Of a stretch of DNA of 64,000 bases, positions 22,090 to 32,727 are shown one piece after another. The position numbers were made by a program, and so were the translations under genes. The first letter of the stretch is position 1. Every line of letters begins with the position of its first letter. This stretch comes from Naematelia aurantialba (taxonomy: Eukaryota > Basidiomycota > Tremellomycetes > Tremellales > Naemateliaceae). The DNA lies in assembly GCA_021527695.1 (NCBI GenBank), contig JAKFAO010000004.1:124001-188000 (forward strand), written 5' to 3'. Below the pieces are notes generated by a model. The model did no database searches. It was not told the origin of the DNA and saw only the letters and a list, made by a program, of their open reading frames with translations.

Positions 22090-24335
22090 TCACTCATCGG
22101 GCGCGTCTGAGAGCTCGGAAGAGCCTGCTTGACGCTTGCGCCCAATCGACCGCCGATGATGAGGTACTTTTAGTGGTTCTGACTGGTGGGGAGGGATGAC
22201 AGGCAGGGACTTGCGTTTCTACCAACGTCAACAGATGGAGGTGTCGCGAGCGTGACAATTTTGGTGGCAGTTGTACGGGTAGAGGCGCAGAAAGTGAGCG
22301 AGGCGACGGGAGACGAAATGTCGAAAAACACTGAATATCAGTTAGGGCCCCTTTCCAGGCAAACGGGTACGGGACTGACTCGTTTGCCTGAGGGCAAGGC
22401 TGCATCGGGTTCCGAAAGCTCCGCTGTGACCTTGCTTGATCTTGCCGCTTTCCGCTTGGGTGCCACAACGGCCACTGGGACCTTTGCGTCCTCACTTTCA
22501 GCGGCTGAGGATAAGTCGGATTCCTAAGCCGATCCATCAGCTCTGCGACGCACCATTGGCCTGGCTCACCGTGTGGGAAGCCCCCTGTTTCTTCTTGACT
22601 CGCTTCACAGGGGTCTTGATCGTGAACCCATCTGGCATGACCTGGAGCTGGGGCACATAGGCGCTTGTCCGACCAGCGACGTCGATGAATTCGATTGTGG
22701 CGGGCGACCCATCTGGCAAGGCGAGGAACTTCTTCTTCCCAGGCTGTTTGGTGTTCGCGTCGTTGTCGTCAGCGTCGCTCAGCCCCTCCATTCCCTCGAA
22801 GTCACTAGGCTCTTCGTCGCCATTCTCGCGCTTGGCCGCTTTGGCCTTGGCGGTCTTGGTCTTCTTCTCGCGGGTACCCTTGCCCCATCTATACCGGAAC
22901 AGCCAGTCTTGAGGAAAGTGCTTGTGCTCAGCGTTGACCTCAACGGCACGTAATGGGATCTCGCGAATGAAGTGATGCAGAGCTTTGAGCTGGGTGTCGG
23001 TGAGTGCGGGGACGGGGGTGGCTGGATGTATCCGAGCCTGGTATAGGATTCTACACTTGTGTCAGAGATGTGGTCCCTAATAGAAAGAGAGGAAGAGAAC
23101 GAAAGAGAAACAAAAGACAAGAACGACCAGCAAGACAAGGAAGAACGAAACACAAATCTTGGGGAAGAGGTCGAGAAAGCTCACTCATCGGCGATCCAGT
23201 TTCCAACACCAGCACTAAAGCTCTGGTCGAGGAGGACATGCTTCGTCGTGCCCTTCTTCTTCTTCAGCAGTTGCTTGAATTCGTCTAACGATGGGTGGTT
23301 CAGCACAGGGTCGAAGCCGAGGAGCGAGATCGGCGGGTGCTTCGATACAGGTGCAGGCAGGAGCCGTAATCGTCCCAGTCGTCTACCTTGCAGACGAGTA
23401 AGCAGCATCCTCTTCGAAGAGTACAGGTTTGAACAGATGCCGTTCTCGCAGGAGGGAGAGATATGGGTATGGGGCGGGGAGTGGTAAGAGTGAACTATGT
23501 ACTATCCAGAAAGGCAAGTTCGCGAGGCTCATTCGAGGCAGATCCCTCTTGTGGTTCGAGCTTCAACGCGCTGTGCCGAATCAGCTCTACACCCAATAGG
23601 GGTATGGTAAAGGCCAGTGATTCCCGACAGCGGGGATCGACGTACAACTTGTAAAACCTCGGTGGCCAGGTTGTGGTGACCTCACGCTGTCTCCGTACAT
23701 ACCACGCGGGCTCAACCCCTTTGAGCTGGAAACATCAGTGTCTGGCTCTCGCCCACTGACCGGCTAAAACTCTGCAACAGATGGAATCAAGACAAAGATG
23801 CTCACCATGACCATACCTGTCATACCAAAGTGCATGACTGGCATTCGTCCTTCCCCCGAAAGGTTCATCCAGAATCTGAAGGGTTCAGTGCGACCCTTCA
23901 CCCCTGGTCGTCATGTATGAGAGGTACGTACAGCTTGCCCTTGCGTTCGCAGCTCTCGATGGTACGGCCTAGAAGCTCCTTCGCCTACACCGAGCCGTCA
24001 GCGACCGAGATGCGGCCTCATAATTTCGAGATCGCCTCTCATCCTTCCACTCCTTCCTTCCGTTAAAATCCTCTCTCTTCCAGCGTCTTTCCTCCTTCCC
24101 GTCGCCTCGGTGACCTTGGGGCTATTGACTCCAGTAAAGGACATGAAGAGACTCACAAAAGCCTTATGATCATCACCGCCGGTGTAAACGATGGTATCCG
24201 GCACGGAATCGACTGATACGATCTTGTAGCCTCGACATGTGTCCTCTATAAGCTTGCGAGCTCGCTCCACCTCTATGGCCGGGGTCAGCAGAGCCGCATG
24301 CTGTGAGCATAATGCTGACCGGGAAGCTCTGGCAT
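22090..24335 (-). CDS. FPG1: Formamidopyrimidine-DNA glycosylase (Fpg/MutM family)
   Basis: Fpg removes oxidised purines such as 8-oxoguanine and nicks the abasic site (base excision repair). Splicing the short first exon (ATGCCAGAGCTTCCCG, 24335) to the next gives MPELPEVERARKLIE, with the catalytic Pro and Glu right after Met. MHFGMTGM follows. The helix-two-turn-helix DNA-binding block reads LLDQSFSAGVGNWIADE, then QARIHPATP. As in plant and fungal members, no C-terminal zinc finger is visible; instead there is a long Lys/Asp/Glu-rich tail with KAAKRENGDEEPSDFEG and a basic end (IGRKRQAGSSELSDAPDE, TGA at 22092-22090). The tail is spread over at least three exons. It is divergent from DPL1. 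Confidence 0.93.
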
Positions 24336-24723
24336 CCCCAATTCGGTTGACGACTATAAGGTGCGAACGACGATGTCGAACAGAGAACAAGTAATAGCAT
24401 CCGAGCATGCAGATGCAAAACGCATCACGACATGGCAGCCTGTTGTCCGCACTCCTATGAGCCCAGTTCATAGAGCATCGGTGTACCTTGACAGAGGGTG
24501 ATCCTGCTCATTGACCACGCTGTTCACACTCTCCTATGCATGCATGCTTGCTTCACTCGCTCTGCCATAGTAGTGTGTCGTCCACTCACCCAGATCTCCA
24601 GCGTGCCATTGCGCACAGGTACGGGCGGCGACCTCCGCCGGGTGGCGAGACTCGACCGTAAGAGTGCTGTAAGAGTCCCAGCTCCTTGTTTCTTCTGAGC
24701 AATATCGAGCTGTGGACATCGAG
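24336..24723. promoter_or_regulatory. Divergent promoter region, Fpg / DPL1
   Basis: This 388-bp gap separates the two divergent start codons (24335 minus, 24724 plus). Both promoters must lie here. I see no gene and no strong motif beyond short direct echoes of tgcatgc near 24538-24548. Confidence 0.5.
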
Positions 24724-27274
24724 ATGCCTGCGCAGAGTATTCTGGCTACCAGTGCGCGCCGAGCCAAGCTACTTTCCTACCTAACTCTTCTTGGACGGAT
24801 AGCTTTCCTCCTCCGCATATCTCAGTTCGTCTTTGTCGATGGCGTCCGCCATGTCCGAGCCCGGGGTGTTACTCGGTCATTCCAAGATATCTACAGCTAC
24901 TTCAAAGGCGTATGCCCGCTTTTCTCTCTTCCCTGAGTTCAACTGACTCCGATGGGTAGATTGTGATCCGTATTCTCCTCTCACTACCATCGTCGCGAGC
25001 GAAGATAGCTTCTGAGCTCGCCAAGACACGCACGCAACTCCAATCGAAGCTCGCACCAAAGACCTACCCTGACGGGATCGAGCTGACTCCGGTACGCACG
25101 CTTCCGGAGCAGGGGCGCGACAGGGCGTGGCTGGAGAACGAATGGAGAAGTATGAAGAGGCTAGAGAAGGGGGATATACCGGACGGTCGAGTCAGCGGGG
25201 CAGTCTACCATGTGCGTTCACATGCTACGACTTCATATTCTAGTCATATGCTGACGGCGTGGGCGGTGTAGGGTGGGGAAGAGCTCAACGCGATTATCAG
25301 CGAGGCGATGGCTCAGTTTATCGTTTCCAACCCTTTACATCCTGGCGTCTTCCCGGGAGTGCGCAAGATGGAGAGCGAGATCGTCAGCATATGCCTTAAT
25401 CTGTGCGTCGACGTCGTAGTCATTCTTCCCGACTGCTCATAATAATCCTCTGACATACTCAGGTTCAATGGTCCGAATGGAGCAGGGACGAGTAAGCCTC
25501 CTGCTGCGCCAAACAACGACACCTGTTGACGCTGTGCAGCCACATCTGGCGGGACTGAATCCATCTTGATGTCTTGCAAAACACACCGCGACTGGGCAAA
25601 GGCCACCAAGGGAGTAACCAAACCCGAAATGTACGAACATCCTCCCTGTAACTCACCTGGCATGAGTGTGAGCTGACAAGGCAGGGTCATCCCGTCCTCG
25701 GCTCATGCTGCGTTCTGGAAAGCGTCAGAGTACTTCGGCATCAAGCTGCATGTCATTCCAGTCAACGAAAAGACCCGCAAGGCAGACGTAGCGTGGATGA
25801 AACGTGCGATGTTAGTCCAGTCGTATTTTGAGCTATCGTACCTTTACTCTGGTAACTTGAGCTGACAATTCAGAAACCCAAATACCATCATGATCGTCGG
25901 CTCTGCACCAAACTTCCCCGACGGTATCATCGTGCGTATTCGGTCTGTTAGGACCTTGAGAGCTGACAATCTGCTAGGACCCCATTCCAGCTCTCGGACG
26001 CCTGGCAAAGCGGTACAATGTCGGATTACACGTGGATTGCTGCCTGGGCTCATTCATCATGCCTTTCTTGGAACGTGCTGGCCTGAGTGAGGGGGTGGAG
26101 AGGTTTGATTTCAGAGTACCAGGTGTAACGGCTATCAGCTGCGATACTGTAAGTACCGCCAACTAGGACCATACCTGCGACCTGCGGCTGACGATCACAG
26201 CATAAATATGCGTTCTGCCCCAAAGGTAGGTACACCGCATTGCGGTCAGCCTCCAGCTCTGTGCTGATATGTGGCAGGGTCGTCGGTCATTATGTATCAT
26301 ACTCCCGAACTCCGTCGGTATCAGTACTACGTGATCACGGACTGGTCAGGCGGCTTGTACGCGAGCCCATCGATGGCGGGATCTCGGTACGTCGCCTCCC
26401 TCCAACCCGCTTCTGTATATGCAAGAACGCAATAACACAATCCTCGTTGATTGCAGTTATTTGGCGGCTGACAACGAATAGGCCTGGTTCCATACTAGCT
26501 GGAGCATGGGCCGTCCTGAACTACATGGGGAACGATGGCTACACCGCCTCGTGCCGAGATATTGTAGGCGCCGCTCGGAAATTCGCGCAATCCCTCCGCA
26601 CGCGCTTCGCTGAGGACCTGTACATCCTGGGCGAACCGCAGGCCTCAGTGGTGGCATTCAATAGTCGGACCGTCAGCATTTACGCGGTGTGCGATGTCCT
26701 GAGTGACAAGGGATGGCATCTGAGTGCCTTGGGTCCTCCAGCTGGCGGTCTACACATGGCATTTACGGTAGGTCTCGCATCATGCTATCGCGACGTATGC
26801 CGCAACCTCACATTGGAGCGTCACATCTGGGTCAGCAGAGTGTCGCATCTCAGTGCCACATCTCATTGTCACGACTTCAATTGTCACGCCTCATTATCAC
26901 AGTGTCACATCGCAACGCCATTCACCGTGCCATAATTAAGGTCCAGTGAGCAGATTAGCTGAGACAGTGTAGCGCCTGACGGCGATGAGCGTGGACAAAC
27001 TGCTGGACGACCTAGAAGAAGCAATCACGGAGATCAAGAAAAATCCCAAGGAAGACGGCGAAATGGTAGCGCTGTATGGTAAGTTTTTCGCTTTCTGTCA
27101 TTAATTCTCTTGCATTGAGTGCACACGACACCCTGCACTGAGGATGTGTAGTGTGGGACTGGAGGGGTGGGGGTTGAGCTGGGTTGACATGGTACAGGGC
27201 TGGGACAGACAAGTGCGGGGCCGCATGTGGTCGGTAAATTGGCCGAGATGTTTATGGACATTCTCTACGAATGA
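24724..27274 (+). CDS. DPL1: Sphingosine-1-phosphate (long-chain base phosphate) lyase
   Basis: This PLP enzyme of the ER cleaves phosphorylated sphingoid bases into a fatty aldehyde and phosphoethanolamine. I start at the ATG at 24724 ([10 protein letters not shown]); the upstream in-frame codon is GTG. An N-terminal membrane segment ([18 protein letters not shown]) precedes the catalytic domain. Family blocks follow: [51 protein letters not shown], and the PLP-lysine region [37 protein letters not shown] and the C-terminal MFMDILYE close it. There are about 14 exons. Two positions in the PLP-lysine block differ from the usual HKYGFAPKG. A long intron near 26770-26973 holds repeats. Confidence 0.95.
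26830..26935 (+). repeat. Degenerate cattgtcac-type repeats in a DPL1 intron
   Basis: Short echoes of (c)a(t)tgtcac and cacatct recur between about 26830 and 26935 in an intron of DPL1 that is roughly 200 nt long, about four times the local norm. Copies are imperfect. Confidence 0.5.
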
Positions 27275-27667
27275 CAGGCCAGTGGGGAGCAAGTGAAGTC
27301 ACGGACAATGCTGTATCTACACGAGTGGAGCGCTCATGCCAAGTTGGTGGAGGCGAAGAGGGGGGAGACGCGAAGAGGGCGAGGGGAGAGGCGAGAGACG
27401 AGAGGGAAAGAGGCGAGAGGGGAGAGGGGAGAGGGGCAGGGGGACGATGTAACATCCAGCTAAAGCATAGAAGCGAATGCATACCATACTTGCGTGATAT
27501 GGTTGACAGTATCTCGAGACGTTGTGGCTTATGGCTGTGCAGATGCATGTGATGAGTATGCAGAGAGCGTCTTATGGACTTTGAGGAGCGGGGTAGAGTA
27601 CTGCAGCGTTCTGCCTAAACCTGAGGAGAGCTTTCAGAGACGTGTTCCCGGAATCACAGCGAGTACG
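27275..27667. other. Convergent gap with a purine-rich tract
   Basis: This 393-bp gap lies between the convergent DPL1 and DUF2470-like genes. From about 27345 to 27445 the plus strand is almost all G and A (gaggcgagagac and gggagaggggaga patterns). This is a homopurine stretch that could form an unusual structure. No gene is visible. Confidence 0.6.
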
Positions 27668-29251
27668 CTACTGGTCCTTCTTTTCGGTGCTCACGGTCCC
27701 GCTTCCGCTGTGTAAGGGCGCAATCTCACCAACGTCAGTCTGGCGGTAAATGTGTCGTAGACGTTCGTATTGGACTATCATCAGGCATCAGGCATCAGCG
27801 ATAGTCTCTGAGCCTAGCAGTGACGGAGACGTACCGGCCTCCCAGAAATCGGTGGCGCTGGCGATGCCGAATATCATCGTGGATATCATCCATTTGATCT
27901 GGTCGGTAACGTGAGCTTCTCAGGCGTCGGTTCTTCCCTTGGCCCCAATCAATCTCCCACATCCTCCCTTATCCCTTCGTCCTCCCTTCGACCTCCCTTC
28001 GTCCTCATTCCTGCCCTCTTCCGCCTCCCTCTCCAATAGAACTGCAGAGTCCTTCCTCTTCCTCCTCTTGCTTCGCCTCGACCCAAGGAGAAGAGAACGT
28101 GGAGATGGGACGTACGGCAGGCTCTTTTGGGACTTGATGTTTCTTCAATGTCCAAGTCATAAACACCGGCCAGAAGAGCAGGTGCTATTGTAGAACAAAA
28201 GTTTAGTCAGCCACAGTCTGAAAATGCAGTACTAGATCAAACACCACCCCGGGTTGGCAGAGAAAAGTGAAGAAGAGTAAGAGATCAGAGCACAGGGAAG
28301 AGAATAGAGAACATAACAGAGAACGAAGAGATCGAAAACCGCGGGAAGGACCACATGGCTTAATATGCGCTACAAAAACGGGATTCAAGACGTACCATGA
28401 AAGCAACGAACACGCCGAAAGATGGCACGAACATCCTTCCCAGCTTCTGATCCAGCCAGCTCCGCCATTGGACCGCATAGGTCCCTGGACCCAAGAGGGC
28501 AAAGAGGAGCGCGATGAGGGCTACCATGAGGGGGAGTGCGTACGGGAAGGGAGAGGGTGGGACGTAGTAATTTATCACTGGTCGCTCGGGCTGCATGGTC
28601 GCGAGGCAAAACGGAACGGAACGTGAGGCGGTTCGTTCAAGGTGAATAAGAACATACATAGTGTCAGCTACTGTCCATGTGTACTCGTTCAGGTGAAGCG
28701 GTGAGGGGGAACGGGACTGACCACGTTGAAATGCTTTAAGGCCAGGTCACGCCAAGTATACAGCCATGGCCGTGCCTCGTATGGCGACTTGATCGGATGT
28801 GGGAAAGGTAATAACACCTTGACGGGCTCTTTGGAAGGCAGAGGATGAGATAGAAGGACAATGTGTGTGCCTTGCGGATCGAACGATTCAATGTATATGT
28901 CGCCTAGGTTGCCCGGGGTCTTTAGGCGGTGCTTCACGATCGCTGCGAGTTATCAGCTCCGCTGTCGTTGACTCTTCTGAGTTTTCTATTCAATCTACCT
29001 CGCAACATATAGAGAGAAGAGAGTCAGATCAGAGAGGGGCAACGCGCTGCAATATGAACAGGACGTGGAGGAAGAGGAAGTTGTAGAGGAGCGACGAAGA
29101 AGAGACTTACCCGTGAGGACATCCGGCTGGTTGTTCATGAACTCCTGAAGGTTGACCCTGTGTACATCAGCGCTGTTTCTCTTCTCCAAGCACTACTAAG
29201 CCAGAACTTACAACTCCTTCTGGCCTGGGGTTTCACGCATGATCGACATGA
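27668..29251 (-). CDS. DUF2470-like membrane protein
   Basis: Exons join in frame from ATG at 29251: MSIMRETPGQKEL, then VNLQEFMNNQPDVLTAIVKHRLK, GDIYIESFDPQGTHIVLL, and LLPFPHPIKSPYEARPWLY. This order resembles fungal DUF2470 proteins (a heme-utilisation-type fold), where an HMN motif begins the domain; here it reads EFMN. Two or three membrane helices follow (YALPLMVALIALLFALLGPG, FVPSFGVFVAFM, LLFWPVFMTWTL, ISTMIFGIASATDFWEA). The last exon, after a 60-nt intron with a CTGAT branch site, gives VQYERLRHIYRQ and ends KKDQ at TAG 27670-27668. A shorter end near 27788 is possible if that intron is not removed. Function is unknown. The gene diverges from PRO1. Confidence 0.65.
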
Positions 29252-29494
29252 TGCCAAGATGCAGCTACAGTCGTAGCTTTCGTAGAGAGGTCAGAGATGA
29301 AAGTGAAAAGTAAACCGAGGTTTGGGAAGCCTCTATCCGTTCGCACGCGGATCTCAGGCACGGATAAGCACACGGGAGGACCGATTAAACTTTCTTTCGA
29401 GAGTCGGGATTGCAGAAAGTCAACGCTCTCGAGTAGCTGCGAGCTGCCCAGTCAGTCGCCTTGGTTTGATAGTACATCGCGACGGCTCTAGGCC
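29252..29494. promoter_or_regulatory. Short divergent promoter, DUF2470-like / PRO1
   Basis: Only 243 bp separate the start codons of the two divergent genes, so their promoters overlap physically. No specific motif stands out. Confidence 0.5.
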
Positions 29495-31981
29495 ATGACG
29501 GTGAGGTCGCGTCGTGGTAACGTGCTGCTTTGCTAATCCTCTTCAGACGAAAGCGCGAAATGCGCTGACAATCGTCATCAAGCTCGGTCCGTCCACTTTC
29601 GTGCTCTTCGTGGTTGGTCGGTGTTCGGGAAACTGACGAGATGGTGCTACAGGGACATCGTCAATCGTGTCCCCTACCTACCCGTTTCTACCCCACCTGC
29701 AGCTACTCTCGTCGATAGCAGAGACGGTCATCAAGCTCCGAGAAGCGGGACACCGGGTCGTGCTTGTTTCCTCGGGGGCGATTGGGGTCGGTCTGAGGCG
29801 CATGGGCCTCAAGGAGCGGGGCAAGGGGTTGAGTCATAAACAGGTGAGTATACTACTCTGGGCTGAGTGATCTGGGTGTCATGAGAGATTTCCTCGCTTC
29901 GCTGGCAAGGTCTCGATCGGGTGGTCACCAGAGTTCAGCAGACGGCGAGATCAATGCATGATTCAGGCGAGATCGGGAAGAAATCACGGCCGCAAAATCT
30001 CCATGCTAAGCTTTCTCCAGGCCCTCGCTGCGATCGGTCAAGGACGCCTGATAGCTCTATGGGACAATTTGTTCTCTCAGCTCGACCAGCCCATTGCCCA
30101 GATCCTTCTTACCCGCATGGATATTTCCGACGTGAGCTCCTTTCCTCGCTTGTTCTTCCCTCATCCTGCTCTCTTCCTTCAACAACATTGTCCTTCCACT
30201 CTATTACGACCCACTGACTTGCTTTACATTGTAGCGGACCAGGTATCTTAATGCGCAAAACACGTTTTCCGAGCTGCTCAACATGGGCGTTGTACCGATA
30301 GTCAATGAGAACGATACTGTCTCGGTCTCTGTGAGCGAACCTGTTCCAACATTATGACTATTGAGCGTCGGACTGATATGTACTGCTCGTAGGAAATCAA
30401 ATTCGGCGACAATGATACCCTCTCTGCCATCTCATCCGCAATCGTGCACGCCGACTACCTGTTCCTGCTCACCGACGTACGATGCCTGTGAGTAGAGGGC
30501 ATTTATTTCAGTAGAGTCATATCTGATACCGCTCGAACCGCCTTGCAGGTACACTGACAATCCTCGGAACAATCCCGACGCCAAACCTGTGAGAGTCGTG
30601 CGCGATATTCAGAAAGTACGGCAGCAAGGTAAGTCCACTCACAACCATAACTCCATCAACATCATCTGCCGGCCTGCAGACATTCCACTAATAACCTTCC
30701 ACCAGTCTCCACCTCGACTCTCGGTACATCACTCGGCACAGGCGGAATGTCCACAAAGCTCATTGCTGCCGAGCTGGCGACAGCGGCAGGAACTACGACG
30801 GTCATAATGCATTCTGCGCATGCGGAGGATATATTTGGAGTCATCGAGGGAGGTGCAGGACCGAGTATGGTGGAGAAGAGTGGGCCACCATCGGAGTTGA
30901 GTGATGTCGAGGAAACTGAGGAGACTGGGCCGCTTTGTACCCGATTCCTCAGGAAGGAAGAGAGGATAAAAGAGTCAGTAACCCTCGCCCCCTCCTTCCT
31001 CCCTTCCGCGTTTGAAGCCACTGCATTTCCTGACGCTTCACAGCCGAAAATGGTGGATCGCACATGGCCTGCATGCTGCAGGTGTAGTCATGTGAGTACT
31101 CCCAACTAACGATAGGCGATCAGCTCAAGCTGACGTTGGCAGCATTGACGAAGGCGCGCACCGGGCCATTACCCGAAAAGAGTCGGGCGGCCGACTCCTT
31201 CCGGCTGGCGTAGTGCGCGTTGAGGGCCTGTTCGCCTCACACCAAGCGGTCAAGCTGTTTGTCCGTCGCCGTCGACGCTCCGCGTTTCCCCAACCTCCCG
31301 TCCTCGACTCGCACCCATCCATCGACGAGAGCGATTCCGATTCACCGGCCCCCTCTAGCCCTATGAGAGGTCCTGTCCCTCGTCTCCGTCCCAGCCCACT
31401 CACCACTACGTCCGACACGCCGATCTCCTCTCCGCACCTGGCGGCGGTGCAGCCGAACACCCCGACCATCCAGCCAGCCATGAGCTTGAGCTCGTCAATC
31501 GCCTCGCTCGACCCGTTATCGAAAAGCGTCCCGGGAAGTCCGAACGTGTATGCTTTATCTGCGGGTGGTGCCAGTAGCGGTGCTGGGATAAGTAGCCTTG
31601 GGCAGTGGGAGATTCTCCGGTCTCTGCACGAGACAAAGATGCTAGGTCATGATCGCGTGAGAAGCGAGGGGGCAGATAAAGAGAGGTCGGGGATAGAGCG
31701 GTTGGCGGTCAGCATGGGAATAGCGGATGAAGGTGCAAGTACGAAGAACGAAGACGAATGGGAGGAGGTGGAAATTGGGAAAGGACTGGCGCAATACAAC
31801 TCGGTGGAGATTGACCGCATCAAGGGGCTGAAGAGGTAAGTCTCAGTGGCGGTTTCGAGCGGTTTCGACGAGCGATACGGGAGAGGGTGGAGCTGGAGCT
31901 GATTCAGACAGCTCCAACATTGCGCAAGTTCTGGGCTACTCTGATTCGGAACATGTGGTCGACTCGATCACGTTTTACTGA
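29495..31981 (+). CDS. PRO1: Glutamate 5-kinase with PUA domain
   Basis: This enzyme phosphorylates glutamate in the first step of proline synthesis in the cytosol. The first coding exon is just ATGACG. The kinase part shows [98 protein letters not shown] and [15 protein letters not shown]. The PUA domain follows with [32 protein letters not shown] and, at the end, [19 protein letters not shown] and IAQVLGYS. Between the two PUA halves lies an insertion of about 170 residues, rich in Ser and Pro. As in other fungi there is no fused glutamyl-phosphate reductase. The stop is TGA at 31979-31981. Confidence 0.94.
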
Positions 31982-32727
31982 AGACTTGAATGATACTGTA
32001 TTCACACGTACGTGCGCAAAGTGGCGTGGTGGGCAGCGTGCTGGCTGAGGTATGGGGATGGATGGTTTCACGGTTTGTAAGCATTACTACCGCATCATGT
32101 TTGTATATATAGTCGGTGCGCATCACATACAGTACATAGACTGCTGGCGTACACAGATATTTCCGACCACATACGAGTACATGCATTCTAGGTGACTCGT
32201 TGTGGTTTGAGGATGAGAAGAGATTTTTATTTGCTCCCCTGTTAGTGGCGGCGCGTCTATCCGACGGGACGTGTCAACAGGAGTCAGGACCGACTGGACA
32301 AGCCTCTCTCGGTGACTGCACATCCTTCAACGCTTTCGATATTCTGATATCTTGTGCTCTCACGATCGTACTTTCACTCGATCTGGTCGCCTGGTCAAGG
32401 TCAGGACAGAGACGTTGGCAGACTGCGCCGACGAGTCTGGGTCTTCTTGACGCCGTTGCTTGAGCTCGCCACCCCGCGCCGTGTCGACGATACCGGCGCC
32501 GCTCGCCTTGTCACAACTTTAGGGCAGTGACGGTCGCATCGGCGACAGCGTCTAACACAAGAAGTCATAACATTACGTTATCGACAAAGCAGTGGCCGCA
32601 CAAGTGACGACACCTGTGATATCGGTAGCGACGGCGACAGTGACCGCGAAAGTGACATCGATAGTGACAGCGACAGCGACGGGACGCGGTCATTGACATA
32701 GACAGCGCCAGAACTAGGGACAACAGG
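31982..32727. other. Intergenic region with Ser-Asp-type hexamer repeats
   Basis: This 746-bp gap lies between PRO1 and MIF2. From about 32605 to 32690 the sequence is a degenerate gacagc/gatagt array that reads as alternating Ser-Asp on the plus strand, but the frame closes with TAG before the MIF2 start and I find no start for it. Elsewhere I see nothing supportable. Confidence 0.5.
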
